Shown here: positions 1 through 4,777 of the stretch, one piece after another
Layout: the number at the start of each line of letters is the position of its first letter
Position numbering within the stretch: the first letter of the stretch is position 1
Source of the DNA: JAQGMV01 sp050260255
GTDB lineage: Bacteria; Pseudomonadota; Gammaproteobacteria; Burkholderiales; SG8-41
Assembly: GCA_050260255.1 (NCBI GenBank)
Contig: JBLNBW010000253.1
Location: forward strand, 1-8,290
DNA: 8,290 bases
Reading direction: 5' to 3'
The notes under the pieces: generated by a model
Database searches by the model: none
Seen by the model: only the letters and a program-made list of their open reading frames with translations
Told to the model about the DNA's origin: nothing
Translations under genes and position numbers: made by a program

Positions 1-1928
1 ATGATCGCGGCCACGCGGTCGGATGCGAAAATGCGCAGCAGCGGATCTTCGAGCGACAGATAGAAGCGGCTCGAGCCCGGGTCGCCCTGGCGGCCCGAAC
101 GGCCGCGCAACTGATTGTCGATGCGGCGCGATTCGTGGCGCTCGGTGCCGACGATATGCAGCCCGCCCGCCGCCACGACCTGGTTGTGCAGCTTCTGCCA
201 CTCGTGGCGTATCTCTTCGATGCGCTTGTCCTTGGACGCCTGATCGAGCGTCTCGTCGGCGAGTACTTTGTTGATCTCCGGCTGCGGATTGCCCCCCAGC
301 ACGATGTCGGTGCCGCGGCCCGCCATGTTCGTTGCGATGGTGATTACGTGAGGCCGGCCGGCCTGCACGACGATCTCCGCCTCGCGCGCGTGCTGCTTGG
401 CGTTCAGCACATTGTGCGGCAGATTTTCCTTCTTCAGCATGTTCGACACGAGCTCGGAGTTCTCGATCGAGGTCGTGCCGACGAGCACCGGCTGCCCGCG
501 CTGATGGCAGTCGCGGATGTCGTTGATGATCGCCTGATACTTCTCCTTGGCGGTGCGATAGACCTGGTCCATCCGGTCTTCGCGGATCATCTTCTTGTGG
601 GTCGGAATGACGACGGTCTCCAGGCCGTAAATCTGCTGGAACTCGTACGCTTCCGTATCCGCCGTGCCCGTCATGCCGGCGAGCTTCTTGTACATGCGGA
701 AGTAGTTCTGGAACGTGATCGTAGCGAGCGTCTGGTTTTCCTTCTGGATCTCGACGCCTTCCTTCGCTTCGATCGCCTGGTGCAGTCCCTCGGACCAGCG
801 ACGCCCCGGCATCAGCCGTCCGGTGAACTCGTCGACAATGACGATCTCGCCGTTCTGCACGACGTACTGCTGATCGCGCAGGAACAACGTGTGTGCGCGC
901 AGGGCCGCATTGAGGTGGTGCATGAGATTGATGTTGGCCGCGTCGTACAGGCTGCTGCCTTCGGGCAGCAGGCCCGCCTCGGCCATCAACTGCTCCGCGT
1001 GTTCATGTCCTTCCTCGGACAACAGCACCTGGTGCGCCTTCTCGTCGACCCAGTAATCGCCCGGGCCTTTCTCTTCCTTCTGGCGCTTCAACTTCGGCGC
1101 AATGCGATTGATCGCAATGTACGCGTCCGTCGTGTCTTCCGCCTGACCTGAAATGATGAGCGGTGTGCGCGCCTCGTCGATCAGGATCGAGTCCACTTCG
1201 TCGACGATCGCGTAAAAGAGATTGCGCTGCACCTTCTCCGACACCTGGTACACCATGTTGTCGCGCAGGTAATCGAAGCCGAATTCGTTGTTGGTGCCGT
1301 AAGTGATGTCGGCCGCGTACGCCGCCTGCTTGGCCGAATGCTCCATCTGCGACAGGTTCACGCCGACAGTGAGCCCGAGAAACCGGTAGATCTGCCCCAT
1401 CCACTCGGCATCGCGCTGCGCGAGATAATCGTTCACCGTCACGATATGCACGCCCTGCCCGGCGAGCGCGTTGAGATAAGCGGGCAGCGTAGCGACGAGC
1501 GTCTTGCCCTCGCCGGTGCGCATCTCGGAGATCTTGCCGTTGTGCAGTGCGATGCCGCCGATCAGCTGGACATCGAAATGCCGCATGTTGAGCACGCGCT
1601 TGCCCGCTTCGCGCACGACCGCGAAAGCCTCGGGCAGCAGGTCGTTCAAAGCATCCCGCAGCACCCGCTCGTGCTCGGTGGTGGCGGTATTCGGAGCCGC
1701 CGGCGTCGCTTCGTCGGCCGCGTCGTCCGCCGCGGCGCGCTCGGGCACCGTGGCAAGACGCTCCCGTATGCGCGCGCGAAACTCGTCGGTTTTGGCGCGC
1801 AGTGCGTCGTCGCTCAACGCCGCGATTTGCGGCTCGAGCGCGTTGATGGCGCGCACGAGCCGGCCGTATTGCTTCAACAGGCGCTCGTTGCGGCTGCCGA
1901 AGATTTTGCGAAGTACGCCGGTGATCAT
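1..1928 (-). CDS. secA: SecA, preprotein translocase ATPase (N-terminal 642 residues; 3' end beyond the window)
   Basis: SecA is the cytoplasmic motor that binds SecYEG and drives unfolded preproteins across the inner membrane by ATP hydrolysis. The frame is open from ATG at 1928 to the left edge, so about 270 C-terminal residues of the usual ~900 are missing. Visible: N-terminal helix (MITGVLRKIFGSRNERLL), Walker A MRTGEGKT at residues 136-143, Walker B/DEAD-like DEVD at 243-246 followed by SILIDEARTPLIISG, the preprotein cross-linking region at roughly 260-400, and the second helicase lobe with TNMAGRGTDI (533-542) and GTERHESRRIDNQLRGRSGRQGDPGSS-type arginine-finger motif (595-620, quoted in part). 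Relative to E. coli SecA (Walker A Lys108, here Lys142) about 34 extra residues sit at ~60-93. The upstream neighbour is the M23 gene, separated by a terminator and a 202-base leader. The ATG overlaps the stop of a short leader frame (ATGA). The Shine-Dalgarno is weak (AGAG, 7 bases upstream). The identity is certain. Confidence 0.98.
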   Translation of the reverse strand, partial: MITGVLRKIFGSRNERLLKQYGRLVRAINALEPQIAALSDDALRAKTDEFRARIRERLATVPERAAADDAADEATPAAPNTATTEHERVLRDALNDLLPEAFAVVREAGKRVLNMRHFDVQLIGGIALHNGKISEMRTGEGKTLVATLPAYLNALAGQGVHIVTVNDYLAQRDAEWMGQIYRFLGLTVGVNLSQMEHSAKQAAYAADITYGTNNEFGFDYLRDNMVYQVSEKVQRNLFYAIVDEVDSILIDEARTPLIISGQAEDTTDAYIAINRIAPKLKRQKEEKGPGDYWVDEKAHQVLLSEEGHEHAEQLMAEAGLLPEGSSLYDAANINLMHHLNAALRAHTLFLRDQQYVVQNGEIVIVDEFTGRLMPGRRWSEGLHQAIEAKEGVEIQKENQTLATITFQNYFRMYKKLAGMTGTADTEAYEFQQIYGLETVVIPTHKKMIREDRMDQVYRTAKEKYQAIINDIRDCHQRGQPVLVGTTSIENSELVSNMLKKENLPHNVLNAKQHAREAEIVVQAGRPHVITIATNMAGRGTDIVLGGNPQPEINKVLADETLDQASKDKRIEEIRHEWQKLHNQVVAAGGLHIVGTERHESRRIDNQLRGRSGRQGDPGSSRFYLSLEDPLLRIFASDRVAAI

Positions 1929-2002
1929 AGTCCCGCTCTGCCGGGTGAAAAAACGCCTGACACGGTACTCGGGTCAGGCTCGAACATCGCTGATGAAGTC
2001 AT
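1925..2002 (-). other. Possible secA leader ORF (25 codons), stop overlapping the secA start
   Basis: On the minus strand, ATG at 2002 opens 25 codons (begins MTSSAMFEPDP, ends FSPGRAGL) and stops at a TGA that shares ATGA with the secA start codon. The same frame can be extended to a GTG at 2038, giving 37 codons. The frame spans the whole terminator-like hairpin at 1948-1979, so ribosomes translating it would disrupt that hairpin and deliver ribosomes to the secA start. No good Shine-Dalgarno precedes either start and there is no hydrophobic signal segment, so it is not an evident SecM. The C-terminal RAG only faintly recalls the SecM GIRAGP arrest sequence and lacks the proline. An open frame of this length is common by chance in GC-rich DNA. 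Listed as a candidate only. Confidence 0.15.
1948..1979 (-). terminator. Terminator-like hairpin in the secA leader (candidate attenuator)
   Basis: In minus-strand transcription the order is GCCTGAC (1979-1973), an 11-base loop, GTCAGGC (1961-1955), then G and six T residues (1953-1948). This is a perfect 7-base-pair stem followed by a U tract, i.e. the form of an intrinsic terminator. It ends only 19 bases before the secA ATG, which is too little room for a promoter between them, so any secA transcript must pass through it. The M23 gene upstream already has its own stronger terminator at 2081-2112, so this one is not needed to end that transcript. Attenuation of secA is the inference; stem strength is moderate. 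Confidence 0.5.
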
Positions 2003-2052
2003 GCCATCAACTGAAAACCGCCTGCCGTCTTTTATCACGTCACGCCGGAATT

Positions 2053-2060
2053 GCCTGACG
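2053..2060 (-). repeat. Upstream extra copy of the hairpin arm CGTCAGGC (possible antiterminator segment)
   Basis: On the minus strand CGTCAGGC at 2060-2053 repeats the 3' arm GTCAGGC of the secA-leader hairpin (1961-1955). It is equally complementary, over 7 bases, to the hairpin's 5' arm GCCTGAC (1979-1973). If transcribed, it could pair with that arm across a 73-base loop and prevent the terminator from forming. Whether it is inside the secA transcript depends on an unmapped start site. A 7-base repeat within 100 bases can also arise by chance. Confidence 0.3.
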
Positions 2061-2080
2061 CCTTTTACCTTGTCGGGCTC

Positions 2081-2112
2081 AAATAAAAAAGGGGTGGGGA
2101 AAACCCCACCCC
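2081..2112 (-). terminator. Rho-independent terminator of the M23 peptidase gene
   Basis: A perfect 9-base-pair stem GGGGTGGGG (2112-2104 in minus-strand reading) / CCCCACCCC (2099-2091), with a four-base TTTT loop, is followed by TTTTTTATTT (2090-2081). It begins 18 bases after the stop codon of the M23 gene. On the plus strand the stem is instead preceded by the A run, so the signal is directional toward secA. It should insulate secA from the upstream gene. Confidence 0.92.
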
Positions 2113-2130
2113 CGCGATTCCTGTCCTTCG

Positions 2131-3045
2131 TCAGCCGCGCAGCCGCAAGAACTGAGCGGGGTTCAGCGGCGCACCGTTGCGCCGCACTTCGAAATGGAGG
2201 TGGTTACCGGTAGAGCGGCCACTGCTTCCCACTTCACCGATCTGGGCACCTCTCGTCACCACGTCGCCGACCCGGGCGAGCCGCTTGGCGGCATGGGCGT
2301 AACGCGTAACGAGCCCGTTGCCGTGGTCGATCTCCAGCATATTACCATACTGAGGGTGGAAGGCCGAGTAAACCACCACCCCTCCCGCTGCCGCGAGAAT
2401 CGGCGCCCCGTGCTCGGCCGTGAAGTCTATGCCCTCATGATAGTTTCGCTCGTTCGTGAACGGGTCCGTGCGCCAGCCGAAATCGGAAGAGTACGCGCCG
2501 GTCTCCAGCGGCAGGCTGGTGGGAAGCAGCTTGCGGCGCACATCATCCAGCGCGAAGAGCGATTCCAGCGCACCCAGCATATCGCGACGGTCGTCGAACT
2601 GGCGAAACAGCACGTCCACCTGGCGCATGAGGCCGGCAAGCGTCATGACGGGCGGCGGCACGGCATCGAAGCGCCCGCCTGCGTTCTCATCGCTCGCCAG
2701 CAGCTCATCGGTGCTGAAGCCCACCATGCGCGTGAGCCGGTCGCTCAATTTGTCGAGCCGTACGAGCTGCGACTGCATCTGGGCCACACGCGCCGCAACC
2801 TGGCGCAAGTCCGTACCCTCGGCTGCCGGTGCAACGTCCGTCTCGTGCTCCGCACTCGGCGCGCTCGCCGCGGTCTCGAACGCCGCGTGCATGCGCGCCC
2901 GCTCGTCGAGCACCATGCGCGTGACGCTGGCACTTAACGCAGCAACCACCAGCAGGCTCGTAATCATGAGAAACAGCACATCGGGCAAACGCAGCGTATA
3001 GGTTTTGGTTTCCGCTTGCTTGCGGGCGACTAGAATAAGGTCCAT
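2131..3045 (-). CDS. Membrane-anchored M23 family (LytM-type) metallopeptidase
   Basis: A predicted peptidoglycan endopeptidase of 304 residues that acts in the periplasm while held to the inner membrane. Visible from N to C: a short cytoplasmic segment (MDLILVARKQAETKTYTL), one transmembrane segment at about residues 22-42, a helical, probably coiled-coil stretch at about 80-160, then an M23 domain at about 180-300. The zinc ligands are intact: H203 and D207 (HEGID) and H284 of the HLH pair (282-284), with catalytic-type H251 in RYAH. An intact site suggests an active enzyme, unlike degenerate EnvC/NlpD-type amidase activators. The frame could extend to ATG 3156, but that would run through the start of dciA, and the extra residues (cysteine-rich, MCHSARRCV) look non-coding; the chosen ATG at 3045 gives the usual betaproteobacterial start. 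It is divergent from dciA and followed by a strong terminator, so it is probably monocistronic. Its position just before secA matches a common beta/gammaproteobacterial order. Its precise cell-wall role is unknown. Confidence 0.93.
   Translation of the reverse strand: MDLILVARKQAETKTYTLRLPDVLFLMITSLLVVAALSASVTRMVLDERARMHAAFETAASAPSAEHETDVAPAAEGTDLRQVAARVAQMQSQLVRLDKLSDRLTRMVGFSTDELLASDENAGGRFDAVPPPVMTLAGLMRQVDVLFRQFDDRRDMLGALESLFALDDVRRKLLPTSLPLETGAYSSDFGWRTDPFTNERNYHEGIDFTAEHGAPILAAAGGVVVYSAFHPQYGNMLEIDHGNGLVTRYAHAAKRLARVGDVVTRGAQIGEVGSSGRSTGNHLHFEVRRNGAPLNPAQFLRLRG
3009..3036 (+). promoter_or_regulatory. Possible promoter for dciA, inside the 5' end of the M23 gene
   Basis: A good -10 hexamer TAGAAT lies at 3031-3036 with a weak -35 TTTCCG at 3009-3014 and a 16-base spacer. 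Transcription would start near 3043, leaving a leader of about 22 bases to the dciA ATG at 3065. The site lies wholly inside the M23 reading frame. Only the -10 is convincing. Confidence 0.28.
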
Positions 3046-3064
3046 GACACTCTGGCAGTAGGCT

Positions 3065-3514
3065 ATGGCCGTACAGAAATTTTCATCTCTGCTCGGCGCG
3101 ACCGGCGAATTCAAGGCGTTGGTGCAAAAGACGCAACGCCTTGCTGAATGGCACAAGCGCTATGCCGATCTCGCTCCTCCCGCGCTCGCACGGTCTAGTC
3201 GTGTGGCGGGTTTCCGATCGGGAACGCTCGTACTCTGGGCAGACAACGCCGCGGTGGCCGCCAAGCTGAAACAGTTGACGCCCCGCTTGATGACAGCGCT
3301 GAACAAACAGGCAAATGAGGTTACTTCAATCCGAGTGCAGGTGCAACCGGCGCAAGCCACACGACGCCGCGAAAAAAAGCGCGCCTTGTCGGGACTGCCG
3401 CCGAAGGCGGTCGAGCACTTCGAAAAACTTTCCGCGTCCGTCCCCGAGTCCCCGCTGAAAGAGGCGCTGCGGGCACTCGTCGAACATCACCGCACCCCGT
3501 CACGCGTCAAATGA
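3065..3514 (+). CDS. dciA: DUF721 / DciA family protein (replicative helicase loader type)
   Basis: A protein of 149 residues and the only gene on the plus strand here. DUF721 proteins have been described as DciA, the ancestral bacterial factor that helps load or activate the DnaB replicative helicase in lineages without DnaC/DnaI. Visible family features: an N-terminal helix (SLLGATGEFKALVQKTQRL), then the DUF721 core with RVAGFRSGTLVLWADNAAVA (about residues 46-65), a leucine-spaced helix around KLKQLTPRLMTALNK, and a strand IRVQVQPAQ at about 103-111. The tail is basic then helical (RRREKKR, later PESPLKEALRALVEHH). It is divergent from the M23 gene (19 bases between starts) and its stop overlaps the end of the small membrane protein gene by 8 bases. 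The same family sits between lpxC and the M23/secA genes in other proteobacteria, which supports the call. Family assignment is firm; the DciA function is by family only. Confidence 0.82.
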   Translation: MAVQKFSSLLGATGEFKALVQKTQRLAEWHKRYADLAPPALARSSRVAGFRSGTLVLWADNAAVAAKLKQLTPRLMTALNKQANEVTSIRVQVQPAQATRRREKKRALSGLPPKAVEHFEKLSASVPESPLKEALRALVEHHRTPSRVK

Positions 3515-3692
3515 CGAGCATAAGGCGCTCGGCAACGTAGAGCGCCATGAACACGCAGGCAAAGGCCACCGCGAACTGGAGCAGGCGTCGCACCCACTGT
3601 GCGTAGCGCGGATCGCGCGTGATGAAATAGGCGGCGAGCAGCACGGCGAGGACCACCAGGAGAATGAGACCGAGCAGCCGCGCGACGAACAT
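3507..3692 (-). CDS. Small two-helix inner-membrane protein, function unknown
   Basis: A protein of 61 residues with two predicted transmembrane helices at about residues 4-23 and 37-54, joined by a short charged loop (FITRDPRYAQWVRR), and an ERL motif after helix 2. I do not recognise a named function. Similar short proteins with a TRDxRY loop seem familiar from betaproteobacteria, which suggests a real gene rather than a chance frame, but I cannot confirm this here. The third codon positions are strongly G/C. A GGAG sequence lies 9 bases before the ATG. It lies 38 bases after the lpxC stop and is probably co-transcribed with lpxC. Its last 8 bases overlap the 3' end of dciA on the other strand. 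With an inside-positive loop, both ends would be periplasmic, but topology is uncertain. Confidence 0.72.
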   Translation of the reverse strand: MFVARLLGLILLVVLAVLLAAYFITRDPRYAQWVRRLLQFAVAFACVFMALYVAERLMLVI

Positions 3693-3730
3693 GGCTCATG
3701 GCTCCCCGACGACGACCGCTGGCGCAGTAG

Positions 3731-4642
3731 TCAGGCCGTCTGGGGCTGCCAGGCGAGAAAGGGCGGCGCGTCTTCGTTGCGCTCGAACGTGGCGTACTCC
3801 CACGCGTCCCGCGTTTCAAGGAGCTGACGCAGCAAGCGGTTGTTGAGCGCGTGGCCCGACTTATGCCCTGCGAAAGCGCCGATCAGCGGATGGCCCAACA
3901 AATACAGATCACCGATTGCATCGAGCAGCTTGTGCTTCACGAACTCGTCCTCGTAGCGCAGGCCATCGGTGTTGAGCACGCGGTACTCGTCCATCACGAT
4001 GGCATTGTCGAGGCTGCCGCCCAAGGCGAGGCCTTGCGAGCGCATCGTCTCGACGTCCTGCATGAAGCCGAAAGTACGCGCGCGGCTCACTTCCCGCACG
4101 TAGGACGTCGTCGCGAAATCGACCGACACCGTCTGCCGCGAGCGATCGAACACCGGATGATCGAAGGCTATGCTGAGCTCGAGCTTGAAGCCCTGGAACG
4201 GCTCGAAGCGCACCCATTTGTCGCCCTCCTGCACTTCCACGCGCTTTAGCACGCGGATGAAGCGCTTGGGTGCTTTCTGCTCCTCGATGCCTGCGGATTG
4301 CAGCAGGAACACGAACGGACTCGCGCTCCCGTCCATGATCGGCACCTCCGGCGCCGTGACATCGACGTACGCGTTGTCGATGCCCAGACCGGCCATCGCG
4401 GACATGAGATGCTCGACGGTGGAAACGCGCACGTCGCCTTTCACGAGGCACGACGACAGCCGCGTATCCTGCACCGCATACGGCTCGGCCTTGATCTCCA
4501 CCGGCTCGGGCAGGTCCGTGCGACGGAACACGATGCCGGTGTTCGGCGCGGCGGGGCGCAAGGTGAGATAAACCTTCTCACCGGTGTGCAACCCGACGCC
4601 CGTGGCGCGGATCAAGTTCCTCAGGGTGCGCTGCCGAACCAA
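3731..4642 (-). CDS. lpxC: LpxC, UDP-3-O-acyl-N-acetylglucosamine deacetylase
   Basis: LpxC is the cytoplasmic zinc amidase that removes the acetyl group from UDP-3-O-acyl-GlcNAc, the committed step of lipid A synthesis. With the start used here it has 303 residues, close to the 305 of E. coli. Zinc ligands are present: H78 (STVEH, with E77 as the likely general base), H237 and D241 (HKLLDAIGD), with catalytic H264 (HKSGHALNN). Other hallmarks are ATGVGLHTGEKV near the N-terminus and ISRARTFGF-like VSRARTFGF. No ATG exists in frame: the frame opens after TAA at 4669-4667, and the only usable starts are TTG 4654 and TTG 4642. TTG 4642 gives MVRQRTLRN, aligning residue for residue with E. coli MIKQRTLKR. 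The Shine-Dalgarno is weak. The C-terminus ends FLAWQPQTA and does not clearly match the E. coli LAxxxxxLA FtsH degron. A dedicated promoter lies just upstream. Confidence 0.97.
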   Translation of the reverse strand: MVRQRTLRNLIRATGVGLHTGEKVYLTLRPAAPNTGIVFRRTDLPEPVEIKAEPYAVQDTRLSSCLVKGDVRVSTVEHLMSAMAGLGIDNAYVDVTAPEVPIMDGSASPFVFLLQSAGIEEQKAPKRFIRVLKRVEVQEGDKWVRFEPFQGFKLELSIAFDHPVFDRSRQTVSVDFATTSYVREVSRARTFGFMQDVETMRSQGLALGGSLDNAIVMDEYRVLNTDGLRYEDEFVKHKLLDAIGDLYLLGHPLIGAFAGHKSGHALNNRLLRQLLETRDAWEYATFERNEDAPPFLAWQPQTA

Positions 4643-4676
4643 GAATTTACCCAAACTTTCATAGAATTAAGGCCGA

Positions 4677-4705
4677 ATTCTAGCATGCCGGACTCATAGG
4701 GGCAA
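4677..4705 (-). promoter_or_regulatory. Sigma70-type extended -10 promoter for lpxC
   Basis: In minus-strand reading: -35 TTGCCC at 4705-4700, a spacer of 17 bases, then -10 TAGAAT at 4682-4677 with an extended TG one base upstream (TGCTAGAAT). A start near 4670 leaves a leader of about 28 bases to TTG 4642. Spacing, both hexamers and the TG agree with the sigma70 consensus, and the site sits in the ftsZ-lpxC gap where a separate lpxC promoter is expected. Not experimentally shown. Confidence 0.55.
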
Positions 4706-4735
4706 AAAGCGGTCCAGGCAGCGCATTTCTGCCGC
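4704..4735 (-). terminator. Weak terminator-like structure after ftsZ
   Basis: In minus-strand reading GCGG-CAG, loop AAATGCG, CTG, a six-base bulge CCTGGA, CCGC, then TTTTT (4708-4704). An alternative is GGCAG/CTGCC. The stem is interrupted, so it would be inefficient, and its T run overlaps the -35 of the lpxC promoter. It could reduce ftsZ readthrough into lpxC. Confidence 0.25.
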
Positions 4736-4751
4736 CTCGCGATGCGCCGCT

Positions 4752-4772
4752 GACGCCCGCCGGCCGGGCGCC
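4752..4772 (-). other. GC-rich stem-loop directly after the ftsZ stop
   Basis: CGCCCG (4770-4765 in minus-strand reading) and CGGGCG (4759-4754) form a stem with a five-base loop, extendable by a G-U and a C-G pair. It begins 5 bases past the ftsZ stop. No T run follows, so it is not an intrinsic terminator; a 3'-end mRNA stability role is possible. GC-rich hairpins are frequent by chance in such DNA. Confidence 0.3.
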
Positions 4773-4777
4773 GCTCT

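Noticed and set aside
135..1151. Long plus-strand frame of 338 codons opposite secA
   Set aside because: Shadow of secA: the antisense frame is open because of G/C-biased third positions, and its translation is His/Arg/Leu-rich with no recognisable domain.
1925..2038. A true SecM-type secretion monitor upstream of secA
   Set aside because: No signal sequence, no FxxxxWIxxxxGIRAGP motif and no clear ribosome site; only the ATGA overlap and a terminal RAG are suggestive, so it is kept as a weak leader-peptide candidate.
1338..2213. Plus-strand frame of 291 codons crossing the secA start, the secA leader and the M23 terminator
   Set aside because: It runs antisense through secA, then through a clear terminator and into the M23 gene; no protein family is evident.
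3046..3156. N-terminal extension of the M23 protein to ATG 3156
   Set aside because: It would overlap the dciA start region by about 90 bases and add Cys-rich residues before an already typical N-terminus and anchor.
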